From: Hymenopus coronatus
Lineage: Eukaryota; Arthropoda; Insecta; Mantodea; Hymenopodidae
DNA: 64,000 nucleotides
Direction: 5' to 3'
Assembly (NCBI GenBank): GCA_030762935.1
Contig: CM060897.1
Coordinates: 107,970,176-108,034,175 of the forward strand
Below, piece by piece: positions 22,588-33,584 of the stretch. The notes below the pieces were generated by a model that was not told where the DNA came from, searched no databases, and saw nothing but the letters and a program-made list of their open reading frames with translations. Each line of letters starts with the position of its first letter. Within the stretch, counting starts at the first letter, position 1. The position numbers were made by a program, and so were the translations under genes.

Positions 22588-23520
22588 TGTTTCAGAAATG
22601 TAGAAAAAGTATAGCGAATGGAACAGATCACATTTTTACTTTCTGTACACGTACTATGTACATAGCGTATAGAGAAGATATTGTATTGTACCTAAAATTC
22701 GATAGGTACCGAGATTTCACCGGAAATACATGTTTTGAGACCCCCTGAATACAAAGAAAGCTGTGTGTACCTATGTGAGTGTATGTGTGTCGTCGTGTGT
22801 GTAGGTAGCATAGCTCAAAAACGGAAAGTCCGTTAAATATCAAACTTGATATTTAAGTTCAGTACCTTTCAAGGATGCGACACGAGGATTTTCAAGGAAA
22901 TCCTCCTCACTCCAACTACCCTTTACATGAAAAAAAATTCGAAAATTCTGATTTTCTCAAAAATGGCTCAAACGATTTTGATTAAAATCTATAATATTTA
23001 ACATGTTTATGTGACAAATAAAATGTATATCTTGAATTTTCCGTGAATAGTCTCTGAAGACATATTTATTCTGGATGAATTTTGTGGAATTTTTCATAAC
23101 TGGTACGCCGTAACAGATAGACAAAAACTTACAACACAAAAATGTGGAGCTCGTTAGAACTCACAATTTATGTCATATACATTTTTTTCGTGGAGTTGAC
23201 CGCTTTTTAGATATTCCTTGTTATTATTTTCAGCTTTAAAATACTTACTTTTCTCTCTCAGGGAATTTGTCAACTCCAGCCTATACAAGCAAAGATACTT
23301 CAATCACATAGCAAGCAGCTTTTATAAGATTTGACTATCAATTTAACCTGTGGTATTCCCCACTTTCCTTTCTACTTACAAGGAAGGAGATAATAAGACA
23401 CTTTCTGCCAATTTTTTTTTCTCGATTAGCATTAAGTAAATAGAAGACTAAACTTTATAACAATAATTTGTTACAAAGATGTAGAGAAAGTCAGGTGAAT
23501 GGAACACATCCGATTTTTTA
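22588..23520 (+). repeat. R1 end piece plus full R1 copy (reference copy)
   Basis: 22588-22631 completes the R1 split by the TIR element. From 22632 a full copy shows all R1 parts in order: start palindrome ACTATGTACATAG (22660), ACCGGAAATACATG (22720), GT stretch, AGCTCAAAAACG, ATCAAACTTGAT, GATGCGACACGAGGATTTTC, core CGATTTTGATTAAAAT, GGAGTTGACC (23192), GTCAACTCC (23268), CTTCTAC-type stretch (CTACTTACAAGGAAG), and GTAGAGAAAGTCAGGTGAAT to the terminus at 23518. Confidence 0.9.
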
Positions 23521-23590
23521 GGATGGAGGGGACCCTAAACATGTATCTCTATACCCTATATACATAGTACGTGTAGAGAAAGAAAAAAGT
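23521..23590 (-). repeat. R1 fragment (hairpin end)
   Basis: GGGGACCCTAAACATGTAT through ACATAGTACGTGTAGAGAAA, an isolated hairpin end pointing away from the preceding copy. Confidence 0.75.
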
Positions 23591-24009
23591 GAATCAATAA
23601 GAGCAGAATTTGGGATTCTCACAGCACTGGCCGCAACGAAACCAAACGCTTTTTGTTCACGAAACCTTTGTTGCAAGCAATCCTGTGTGATCGATTGTTA
23701 CATATGTTACCAGAAAATGAACGGCAAGAGAAAACCTTCATAGCCGGGGAACTGATGTCTCTGTATTTCTAGGTCTTCTCTGTGAAATGTTAAACCAGGG
23801 ATGACCTCCAACTGTGCTACAAATCACAGACCGAAACTGACAAACCCTTCAGCGTTCATCCCCCTTAGCTTTCCTCTCATTTGTCTGTCCCGTCTATTGC
23901 TTTTATGCAAGCACTGTTATGCAAAAACATTTCATTTCCTGCTGCCTTACCACTCAACTGATAATTTGGAAACATCATCTTCTTCACTGCTTAGCTCTGT
24001 AACAAAGTT
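23591..24009. other. Anonymous DNA
   Basis: No recognised gene. The 70-codon frame at 23801-24013 has no family I know. Confidence 0.3.
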
Positions 24010-24193
24010 ATAATTGGATAGGTAGAGTTAGACTGAAAAATTCAATGCCACAGCCGGGATTTGAACCACCGATGTCCCGGTCTCTAGCCATAGGACTAGA
24101 AACCGAGACTGAGCTACCATGGCAACATGCTGGCACGTTCTGTCTGACTCTGCCTACCCAACTGCTGTCCTGCATACGACTTGTGAAAAAACA
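24010..24193 (-). mobile_element. Foldback/MITE-like element with tRNA-like core, copy 2
   Basis: The left arm GGATAGGTAGAGTTAGACTG (24016-24035) is inverted at the right arm (24151-24175), which continues into CTGTCCTGCATACGACTTGT. The core (24046-24123, minus strand) has GTAGCTCAGTCTCGG and GGTTCAAATCCCGGC, tRNA-like with an internal duplication around CTAGTCC/CTAGAGA. Compare copy 1 at 731. Confidence 0.6.
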
Positions 24194-24451
24194 ATTAAAT
24201 TAACAAAATTATAATTCTTTCTTTTCCTGGGTCTTGCTTTTCATTTTGTTTCTTGTGGTATTTAGAGTAGAAGACGTTTTTTCTAAGTAATCGAGTAGTT
24301 TAAAGTAGGAAGATGTAAAGTACCAAAATGAACGTTTGGAGATAGAAACGTGTAGCCATAAGAATAATTGTACACATTTTACTGATAGTGAAGAGCAATC
24401 GTACAATGTTTACTCATTAATACGCTCGAAACCTGGGTAAAAACAATTTTT

Positions 24452-25020
24452 ACTTTCTTGCTTTCTCTACACGCACTGTGTGCATAGTGTACAGAGAAGG
24501 TATTCTATTGAACCTTCAAAATTTCGATATCGAGATGTCATCTAAAATAAATTTTGTGACTCCCTGGATCAAAAAAAAAAAAAATGCATTTTAGAAAAAC
24601 ATCAGTGTGTACGTCTGTGGAGAGCGTAACTCAAAACCGAAAAGATCGTAAAATACAAAAATTGATATTCTTAATTACTCCCAAAGACGCGACACGAAGA
24701 TTTTCAATAAAATCATCCACCCCTAAACTATCCTTTACATGGAAAATTTTTCGAAAATTTTGATTTACTCAAAAACGGTTGAAATGATTATGATTGAAAC
24801 ACCGTACATTAAAGATTTTTACATGGCAAATAAAGTGAATTTTCTGGGAATTGTCTCAGAAGATATCTTTATTCTGGACGAATTTTTCTGAATTTTGCAT
24901 AACTGTAAACCGTAAGAGGCAGGCAAACTTACTGCATAAAAATTGTAGATCTGCTTAAAACGCATAACTAATATCATATATTTTTTTTTTCGTAGATGTT
25001 TTTTGATTTCTGTGGAAGTA
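24452..25020 (+). repeat. R1 copy, far end missing
   Basis: TTTCTCTACACGCACTGTGTGCATAG palindrome region, shortened GT tract, core, and stop at the TTTTTTTTTCGTAGATG position (GGAGTTGAC half of the inverted repeat lost). Confidence 0.8.
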
Positions 25021-25431
25021 AATTGTTAACAACATTACTCGCCTCCTCTCTTACATCAGGAGGCGTGGAACTAAATTCCATATCATTATCACTTGGCCAA
25101 AATACCTCAGTCTCCATTCTGCAAATCAGCTAACACCGTGAATCGAATTTCATTTGTTATCGACGCATGCGTACAATACGCATAGCGGTCGGTGGAGTTC
25201 ATCTTTCGTAGTAGGATACCTAATTAGTAAATATACATGTCGTAGAAAAAAATATGTATGCAACTCTCATATAATGGTCATTAGAATACTTGTGAGGTTT
25301 TTCGATGCTCACTTCACTCGCGTCGAAACTTACCCCACACTCTTATCCTAATAACTATTATAGGACCGTTGCATATATAGCCATTGTTACACTAAAATAG
25401 AGAAATGAATGTGGATGTAACACATCAGATT
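25021..25431. other. Anonymous DNA
   Basis: No recognised feature between two R1 copies. Confidence 0.3.
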
Positions 25432-26228
25432 TTTACTTTCTCTACATGTTCACAGTGTATAGAGAAGGTATTGTATTGCACCCAAAAATTCGATAGCGAA
25501 ATTTCGTCGGAAATATATGTTTTGGGTACCCCTGAATCCAAAAAAAGCATTTTTGGAAAAAGGTCCGTGTATGTGTGTGCATGTCTGTGGACAGCATAGC
25601 TGAAAGACGAAAAGACTAAGTTTTGTATCTTCCCAGGATGCGACACGAAGATTTTCAAGAAAATCCCCCCTTTACATGGAAAAAATAGCTCTAACTAAAA
25701 AATTAACGATTTTAATTACAATGCCGTATATTATCGATACTTACATCACAAATAAAAATGTATGTCTTAAATGGTCTGGGAATAGCCTCTGAAGACCTCT
25801 TCATTTTGGATGAATCTTGCATAACTGATAAAGCGTTAGAGATAGACAAAGAAGTTTACACGGTAAACGTAGATCTCGTTAAAATGCACAATTTATGTTG
25901 TATACATTTTGTTGTAGAGTTAACCGTTTCCGAGATATTCTTTGTTTCAATTTTAATCTACTTAAACTTTTCTCAAACGGTAAGTCATCTTTCGTTTCAG
26001 CTCTCTTTTGTTTTACAGCTGACCTTTTGCAAGGCGAACCGAATTTCAGTTTGACTATAGATTTTGTTCAGCGCATTCCCTTATTCCCTTTACTTGCAAG
26101 GAAGCAAGTAATAAGACCATTTCTGGTAAGGTATCTCGATTAGCATGAAGTATATAGAGGAATAGGTTTTTATAAGAATATTTTGTTTCACAAAAGATAG
26201 ATAAAGTGACGTGAATGGAGCACATGAT
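25432..26228 (+). repeat. R1 copy
   Basis: From TTTTTACTTTCTCTACATGT to GACGTGAATGGAGCACATGA. Core shortened around 25670. Confidence 0.85.
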
Positions 26229-26529
26229 ATTATTTTTCAGAAGGGCTGTCATCGCCAGGTTATTAGACTGCATCATCCTTACACCGGCTACAATAGCGCT
26301 GTAATGAATCAGGAGTTTTTCTACCGCCCTTGTGTGAAGATCCGACTTGTCACCCCGCCCTTAACGCACTTCTCGCCCACTAGTTGTGTTAGCCTACTGC
26401 CTGGTCCCATCTTGAACACGTGTGTCTTTATGTTTCTTTCTTGTGCATTATCTGCTTTGTCTATATTATACAAGCACCAGCTTTTATACTACCCATGTAG
26501 GGAATGAGTTTATATACAGCACTTAATCG
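26229..26529. other. Anonymous DNA
   Basis: A 98-codon frame crosses this stretch (26211-26507) but has no recognisable domain. Confidence 0.3.
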
Positions 26530-27122
26530 AAAAAGCTGATTGTGTTCCATTCACGTGTCTTTCTCAACAACGCTCTAACAAATTATTGTTATAAAGCATA
26601 TTTTTACTTTCTCTACACGTGCTATATACAGAGTGTATAGAGAAGGTAGGTACTGTATTCCACCCAAAAATTCCACCCTCAAAAACGAAAACACCTTTAA
26701 ATACCAAACTTGGTATTTAAGTTTGGTATCTTCAAAGGATGCGCCACGAAGATTTTCAAGAAAATCCCCCACCCCCAACTACCCTTTAATGGAACTTTTT
26801 TTCCAAAATTTTGAATTTCTTAAAAATGGCTCTAACGATTTTGATTAACATATCGTATATTAAAGATATATACCTGACAAATAAAATGTATATTTTAAAT
26901 TTTCTGGGAATAACCCCTGAAGACTCCTTTGTTCTGGATCAATTTTACGAAATATTGCGTAGCCGCTAAACCGAAAGAGATGGACAAAAACTTACCACAC
27001 AAAAAACGTGGAGCACGTTAAAACACACAATTTATGTAACATACATTTTTTTCGTGGAGTTGATCGTTTCTTAGATATTCCTTGTTTTTTGGTTTCAGCT
27101 TTGAAAAACTTATACCTTTCCC
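26530..27122 (+). repeat. R1 copy with inverted terminus fragment in front
   Basis: 26540-26598 is a minus-strand R1 terminus (GTGTTCCATTCACGTGTCTT). From 26600 a + copy begins TTTTTACTTTCTCTACACGT. It lacks the ACCGGAAATA-to-GT block (CCAAAAATTCCA joins directly to CCTCAAAAACGA) and stops near 27122 at a CA run. Confidence 0.8.
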
Positions 27123-27124
27123 CT

Positions 27125-27184
<60 letters not shown>
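27123..27184 (+). repeat. (CA)n(TA)n microsatellite
   Basis: About 13 CA units followed by about 19 TA units, at the junction of oppositely oriented R1 pieces. Confidence 0.95.
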
Positions 27185-27185
<1 letters not shown>

Positions 27186-27189
27186 AGCA

Positions 27190-27640
27190 AACAGGCCTTC
27201 AGAAGCTATTCCCAGAAAATTCAAGATATGCTTTATGTCATGCAAATATCCTTAATATAGGTACGTTATTTTAATCAAAATCGTTAGAGCCATTTTTGAG
27301 AAAATCAATGTTTTCGAAAAAATGTTCATGTAAAGAGTGGTTTAGGGTGGTGAATTTTCTTCAGAATCTTCATGTCGCATCCTTGGAAATTAGTAAACTT
27401 AAATACCAAGTTTGCTATTTTACTGCCTTTTCGTATTTGAGCTTTCATGTTCAAAAGCACACGGATATATACACACGCACGCACACATACACATGCGTTC
27501 CTTTTTCCGTTTTTTTTTTTTTTTTTTTTTTTGTACAGGGGATCCTAAAGGCTGTATTTCTGGTGGAATCTTGGTATCGAATTTTTTGATGTAGTGCACT
27601 ACCTTCTCTACTTACGTACTAAGTAGAGAAAAGTAAAAAG
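27190..27640 (-). repeat. R1 copy, hairpin half
   Basis: From CTTCAGAAGCTATTCCCAGA to a degenerate hairpin end ACGTACTAAGTAGAGAAAAG. A poly-T run (27511-27531) sits in the block that is usually CTTTTTTTGGATTCAGG. Confidence 0.8.
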
Positions 27641-27649
27641 AATCTGATG

Positions 27650-28260
27650 TCCTATATTCACATCACTCTAGCTTTATACTGTGGTTTATTGTTTTCTCTA
27701 GCCCGTATTTTCTATTTTTCTCAAAATTGGCTTAACCATTTATATTAAACTACCGTATATTTAAGATATTCACATCGCATATAGAATGTATATTTTGAAT
27801 TTTCTGGGAATAGCCTCTGGAGAGCTCTTTTTTAAGTTGAGTTTTGAAGATAACAGTTAAATCGTAAGGGATAGACAAAAACGTACTGTACAAAAATGTA
27901 GATCTCGTTAGATCACAGCATTTGTGTCTAGTACGTTTTTCTTGTAGAGTTCGCCATTTTGGAGATATTAATTTTTTTGATAGTGTTTAACGCCCACTTC
28001 TGCTACTTCTAGCACCGCAGGAGATGACACTGATGATACATAAATGAAGATGGAGCACCGGCGGAATGTGATGGCGGGGGAAACCTGAGAACCCGGAGAA
28101 AACCCGCCCCAGCGCCGCTTTGTCCACCACAAATCCCACATACGGTCACTTGATATCGAAGGCGCGGCCTTCATTTTTTTCGATTTCAGTTTTAAACTAA
28201 TTAACCTTTCACAAACGGGACCATGCAAAGGCAACCGAATCTCAATTGTTGTACATGCAA
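27650..28260 (+). repeat. R1 fragments around a SINE
   Basis: Core and mid R1 (CTTAACCATTTATATTAAAC ... GAGTTCGCCATTTTGGAGAT) stop at 27970. The run resumes at about 28175 with TCGATTTCAGTTTTAAACTA. The S2 SINE lies between. Confidence 0.75.
27972..28172 (-). mobile_element. tRNA-derived SINE, family S2 (head truncated)
   Basis: Reverse complement shows GTGGGATTTGTGGTGGACAA, GCGGCGCTGGGGCGGGTTTT and GGCGTTAAACACTATC, as in the 18718 copy. The tRNA head is cut at GATATCAAGTGACCG. Confidence 0.75.
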
Positions 28261-28289
28261 GCCGCGAGTGCGCGAGCGCACGCACACAC

Positions 28290-28440
28290 ATGCGTTCCTT
28301 TCTATATTCTTTTTTTTTTTTTTTTTATGCAGGAGATCCTAACAGCACTACTTCTGGTGGAATCTTCATATCGCATTTTTGGGTGTAGTGCAATACCTTC
28401 TATACCTAAGTGCTATGTACTAAGCAGGGAAAGTAAAAAG
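28290..28440 (-). repeat. R1 fragment (hairpin end)
   Basis: Poly-T, GGAGATCCTAACAGCACTAC, GAATCTTCATATCGCATTTT and a degenerate hairpin with GAAAGTAAAAAG. It is nearly the same variant as 27500-27640. Confidence 0.75.
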
Positions 28441-28486
28441 AATCGGACACCTATATTCATATCACTTTCACTATGGTTTATTATTT

Positions 28487-29356
28487 TCTCTTGCCCGTAT
28501 TACATTGTAGGTACATAGTAGACATAGAAGGTATTGAATTCCATCCAAAAAGTCGATAGCGAAATTTCTTCGAAAATGTATGTTTTGAGATTTCTGAATA
28601 AACACAAAAGCATTTTTAAAAACATTTTTGTGTGTGTGTGTGTGTGTGTCTGTCTGTCTGCCTGTCTAAGTGGGTATATATGTGTTTCTGTGGGCAGCAT
28701 AATTCAAAACCAAAAAGTCCGTTTATATGCAAAACTTGGTATTTAAGTTCAGTATCTTCCGAGGATGGGACACGAAAATGTTCAAGAAATTCCCCCCAAC
28801 CCAACTACTCTTTACATGGAACTTTTATCGAAAATTTTTATTTTCTCAAAAATGGTTTTGATTAAATTGCCACAAACGAAATATATATTTTGGTTTTCTG
28901 GGAATAGTCCCCGAAGACGTCTTCATTCTGGATGATATTTGTACAACTTGTAAACCGTAAGAGATGTACAAAAACTTACCAGAGAAAAAACACGTAGTTT
29001 TCGTTAAAACACACAAATTACGTCATATACAATTTTTATCATAAGAGATGACCATTTCCGAGATATTCTAAGTTATCGGTTTCAGTTTTAAAATACTTAA
29101 ACTTTTCTCATATGGGAATTTGTGAAGTCCTGGTCATACAGAGAAACGAATTTCAATCACCTAGCAACAGCTTTTAAAACATTTGACTATCGTCTGGTGT
29201 ATTCCATTTCCCTTCTACTTATAAGGAAGTAATTAATCCGACTATTTCTGCTAATGTTTGTCTTAATTAGCCGAAATAGAAAGAAGGATCGGCTTTTATA
29301 AATACAATATAGTGAAGATATCTAGAGAAAGTCATGTGAATGGAAAACTTAAGATT
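28487..29356 (+). repeat. R1 copy
   Basis: Decayed hairpin start (GTACATAGTAGACATAGAAG), GT/CTGT microsatellite at 28628-28670, core with an internal deletion after AAAATGGTTTTGATTAAAT, and end GTCATGTGAATGGAAAACTT. Confidence 0.85.
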
Positions 29357-29357
29357 T

Positions 29358-29475
29358 TTTGAGGATACAGGAGATCCTAGAACGTGTATTTCGAAGAAAT
29401 CTCGGTTTCGAAATTTTGGGTGGTTGCAAATCCTTTGCTACCTATGTGCTATGTACAAGTAGAGAAAGCAAAAAG
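29358..29475 (-). repeat. R1 fragment (hairpin end)
   Basis: GAGATCCTAGAACGTGTATT through CTATGTACAAGTAGAGAAAG. Confidence 0.7.
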
Positions 29476-29547
29476 AATCTAGCGTCCTACATTCATATCA
29501 CTTTCTCTACGGTTTTTATGTACTTCCACAAACTATTCTTACGAAAC

Positions 29548-30488
29548 ATTATTACTTTTTCTATATGTATAGTAGAGAAAATATTGTATTTCACCTGTCA
29601 AGATTTCACCGGAATTATATGTTTTGAGGGCGTTTGAGATTTTTACTTTCTCTACATATGTAGTACACGATACGCAGTTAGAGAACCATCCAAAATTTCG
29701 ATACTGAGAAATACACGTTTTAGGGTCTCATGTATCCAAAAAAAGAGATCCGAGTGTGACCCTGCATCTGTGTGTCTGTGAATGCGATAACTCAAAAACG
29801 AAAATTCTGTGAAATACCAGATTATTCTTGATTTTTGCTATTTAAGTTTGGTATCTTCCGAGGATTTTACAAAGATTTTATTGAAACTCTGGGGATCTCC
29901 ACCCCAAATTGCACTTTACATGGCAAACATTCGAAAATTGTGATTTTCTCAAAAACTGCTGTAAAGATTTTCATTAAAACACCGTATATTACATGAAAAA
30001 TAAAATATATCTTTGAATTTCCTGGGAATAGTCTCTGAAGATCTCTTTATTCTGGATCAGTTTTTCTGAATTTTGCATAACTGGTAAACCGTAGGAGATA
30101 GACAAAACTTACCGCGCAAAAAATTTATATCTTCTATCTTCTATCACACAATTTTTTTTTTTTTTTTTTTTTTGTTTTGAGGAGTTGACCATTTCGAGAT
30201 ATTTCTTCTTATTGGTTTCAGTTTTAAGTACTTTTCAAATAGTGGAATTTGTCAACTCTTGGCAATGCAAAGAAATGGATTTCAACCACATGGCAACCAC
30301 CTTTTAAAAGATTTGACTATCGCTTTAAGCTAGTGTATTCCTTTATTTCCCTTCTACGTTCAAGAAAGCAAACTATAAGACCATTTCTGCTAATGTTTGT
30401 CTTGTTTAGCATGAAAATAACAGAACAATAAGCGTGTTTATAATAATTTGTTACAGATATGTAGAGAAAGTCATGTGAATCAGATTTT
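29548..30488 (+). repeat. R1 hairpin fragment followed by R1 copy
   Basis: 29548-29640 is a hairpin-end fragment (AAGATTTCACCGGAATTATA). From 29641 a fuller copy (TTTTTACTTTCTCTACATAT) runs to GTAGAGAAAGTCATGTGAAT at 30480. A poly-T run (30149-30172) precedes the GGAGTTGACC motif. Confidence 0.85.
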
Positions 30489-30633
30489 TGGAGATATTTT
30501 ATCCGGCCATCTGCGAACTTTCTATTCACTCGTGATTGAATTTCTATATAAAGCCGAAGTTTGATCTGTTGGTAGCATGGTACAAACTACTTAAAGTAAC
30601 ACACATTTTATTATGTCTAAAATGCCCTTTTGC

Positions 30634-30891
30634 TCGCCTGGGTAGTGTGGGCGTAGCGCGTCTGCCTCACGTTCAACAATGAGTTGAAGTTATGGTGAGT
30701 TACTCGGGTAAGGTTTTTTTGGGGTATTCCCTTATCATGAGAAGACGAATGTCGAGTAACTTTAAGCTTCAAGGATTCCGAGATCGTTTTAGCCTCACTT
30801 CCTCGATTTCAATCATCGTCCGATATAACCAGCCAGGTTAAAGGATGTTAAGCTACCTATTTAAACAAACAAACAAACAAACAAACAAAAA
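30634..30891 (+). mobile_element. tRNA-derived SINE, family S4
   Basis: The head GCCTGGGTAGTGTGGGCGTA with GCGCGTCTGCCTCACG gives an A-box-like start. The B box is poor (GAGTTGAAGTTATGG). The body carries GGGTATTCCCTTATCATGAG, the 3' end CCAGGTTAAAGGATGTTAAG, and the tail is (AAAC)n at 30864-30888. Related pieces lie at 8990 and 56791. Confidence 0.65.
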
Positions 30892-31261
30892 AAATCCAAC
30901 TGGCAGTAAGTGTACGTTATACTTGAAAATAACTACACATATCAGAAAAAATGACATTCCACCTTGGTAGTATATGGCGTGCTCTATACTACATCTAAAT
31001 CTCCATGCAAAATTACATGTTTTTCATGCAAAAACACACATTTTCAAATATGCCTCTAACATGTTTTAAGGCCAAGTCCCTTAATTCTGGATTTTATTTC
31101 CTCGGACTAATATTTATTCTTCCATTATTATATCATTCATAGAACATGCTAAAGCTAGCTGGTGTAATAGCTTGGCCTATAACTTCCGCTTTTAGTGAAC
31201 CCTAAGTTGTTATGTCAATTTCTAAACACTTACAGGGTACAAGTTTAGCTTTGGTAGCTGA
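30892..31261. other. Anonymous DNA
   Basis: No recognised feature upstream of the mariner. Confidence 0.3.
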
Positions 31262-31426
31262 TACGAGGGACATTGTTTTTATATTTTGAGCCTAATAGCC
31301 AGAAAACAAAAAACAAAAAAACAGTAATTTGTTATTGAAAATAGCTCTATTGTTTCTCAAAATACTCTCCTTTATGTCAATATACTTTTGTATTCATTCG
31401 ATCCATTTGTCATAGCATTTTTCCCC

Positions 31427-31703
31427 ATTTTTTTTTTTTTAATCGTTTCATTTGTGTAGCCCTCTTTAACATCTAAGGTCATATCGGGGGCTTTGCACTT
31501 GAAACAATTCGTTGTCTGTAGGTTCTTTTACGTTAGGTTTAATAATTTTATTTTCCTCACACACACGCACATTCACTCTCACATACATACTTCCAGACTC
31601 TGTGGGGGATAGGGAATAATTCTGGCTAAAGAAAAATTCCCCGCCCCAGCCGGGAATCAAACCCGGGACCTCCGGGTGAGAAGTCAGCTCGCTGACCACT
31701 CCC
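31427..31703 (-). mobile_element. tRNA-derived SINE, family S1, nested in mariner
   Basis: Same family as 3691-3980. On the minus strand: GTGGTCAGCGAGCTGACTTC, GGTCCCGGGTTTGATTCCC, then CCAGAATTATTCCCTATCCC and an A-rich 3' tail. A few bases of the tRNA head are missing. Confidence 0.8.
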
Positions 31704-32312
31704 AATCTTCTTGATTCACCTCCAAAACATGATTTTTGAACGCATCAACGGCTTCTTCTGCCGATGAAAATCGTTGCCCACGCATTTTATTCTTGATTTT
31801 CGCTAACAAAAAGAAGTTCCTGCTCATATGCATAGATCCATGATTCGTCACTTCTTACAATCTTATATTCGTCTTTTGAAGCTCCACCGTTGTGTTTCTT
31901 GAGCATTTGTGTGCACCAAATGGACACGAGCATCCTTTTGAAATGTATCAAATTATGTGAGATCCAACGAGAACAAATCTTTTTCACGGCCAAATGATCA
32001 TGTAATATTTTATATGTGCTGGTGGAACTAATGCCTAGGATTGCCTCTATCACAGTATGTGGGATGACGATCTTGCACTATCAGTTTTTACACAGCATCA
32101 ATATTTTCTATTACACCTGATTTTGGACGACCTTCACTAATTGTGTCAGTGAGCGAACGGCGGCTACGATTAAACTCGTTATACCAGCGTTTCACAGGAT
32201 AGAGTTTCATCGCCAAATGTAGCAGTAAGTTGATTAAAATACTCTTCTCTTGATAATCCACGTCCAATATCATAATAAATCATCGCACGACAATTTCACG
32301 AGGTAATTCCAT
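31704..32312 (-). pseudogene. MarA mariner transposase, degraded
   Basis: Mariner transposases cut and paste TA-flanked elements with a DD34D catalytic triad. Here the minus strand starts MELPREIVVR and continues, after a stop, with VKRWYNEFNRSRRSLTD and SEGRPKSGVIENIDAV (paired HTH region). Then come LGISSTSTYKILHDHLAVKK, ICSRWISHNL and YKIVRSDESWIYAYE, whose SDESW holds the first catalytic Asp. The second Asp region is missing: the element jumps to its C-terminal part around the SINE. Stops and frame changes make it inactive. Confidence 0.85.
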
Positions 32313-32481
32313 GTTTTCGCTGAGACACAATTTTAAAGTCACTGTAAATAACATAAATAACTGTCTATTGACAAAATATCTGAAGTAGATTAAGGTCGAC
32401 AATGTCAAACTTTCCAGTGGAAACACCAAATGGCAACTACAGCAATCAGTGCTACTCTCAAAATATAAATAATGGGACTCA

Positions 32482-33584
32482 ATTTTTCATTTTAAATCTC
32501 TGACAAAGGAGGTGCAAGATACATAATAGTCATTGCAAATCATTCTCCTTATCTGCCATCAGTACATCATCAGCAGCATAACAAACAATTTTCTCTTTAC
32601 TGTTCCTTATGTTATATTCCTTTATTTTACTTTTTGTTATCTATCCATATTGGAAACATACAGTTTTCCTTTCAAAAGTTTTCCTTTACATCTAGTACAT
32701 TTTTGTTTTTTGTTTTCATGTTTATATCCATGCTGCTGCTGCCGCCGCTGCCGCCCCTGCCACCACTGCCACGACTACCACGACTACCACCACCACCACT
32801 ACCGCTACACTAGCTATAAATCTTATAATAAGATGTCACATACTTGTACCAATAATTTTAATAAATAATGATAATAATGAGGATTTAGGACATGTACAAT
32901 GTTTTGAAATTGTATTGCTAAACTTGTGTTTTATCAATCCATAAACTTAGTTTCATTTATCTCCCTTTTTATACATCACACCAATTTCTCTCTAACTTTG
33001 GTCAAATACTTCCATACCTTCTTACTATATTTGCTAAAACGGTTAATTAAGGCTACCTTTCTGTCTAATTTCATCCTTTTCACATTTATACACTATTTCC
33101 TCCATTGCTCTGATCATCTCATTCGAAAACTATGTGAACCATATCTTCCTTTCCTCCACATTAGGACACAGATTCTGTTGGAAGCCCTTTCTCATCCCTC
33201 GAACCCAAGTAATACTCCAGGGCTGGTAAGATAAGCACCCGCACTGTGAAATGATCCCTATAGTCGCCCCTTCCTGTTTCCTTCCAGCTGGCAGAGAAGC
33301 GGAGAGGTTACGTGTGCAAGAGTGACGGTTGTTCTTGAAGAACCAAAATACTTGTTCTCCCAGTGACAATTAAACATTTGCAGTTCACTCATATTGCGCA
33401 TGTAAGCCACCACTGCACTGATAAGGGTGCCACAGGCTAACACCGGAGTGAACCGGTTTCTTTGGCTCTACGTGACTATTTAAAGAGAGTAATGGGAACA
33501 TCTTGCGCTTTTCCTGCCAGACCTGCAATTTCTCATTTAATTTTTCCGCATATCCTTCTCTTTCTCATGCATTTTAGTGTTTTC
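32482..33584. other. Anonymous DNA with trinucleotide tract
   Basis: No recognised gene. The 111-codon frame at 32533-32868 reads through a CTG/CCG/CCA tract and is low-complexity. A GC-richer part at 33220-33470 is unassigned. Confidence 0.35.
32731..32813 (+). repeat. Degenerate trinucleotide repeat
   Basis: CTG, CCG, CCA and CTA triplets in phase. Confidence 0.85.

Larger units (their letters stand above)
31264..32481 (-). mobile_element. Mariner element, family MarA, with nested SINE
   Basis: The left TIR CGAGGGACATTGTTTTTATA...TTTTGAGCC follows TA (31262-31263). The right end has the inverted match TCAAAATATAAATAATGGGA with decay of the last bases. The body aligns by eye with the MarA copies at 45561 and 42239. 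The SINE at 31427-31703 interrupts it between CATTTTTCCCC and CTTGATTCACC, positions that adjoin in the 45561 copy. Confidence 0.85.

Noticed and set aside
32533..32868. 111-codon histidine/tyrosine-rich protein
   Set aside because: The C-terminal part is a trinucleotide repeat and the rest is A/T-rich low-complexity DNA. No domain is recognised.
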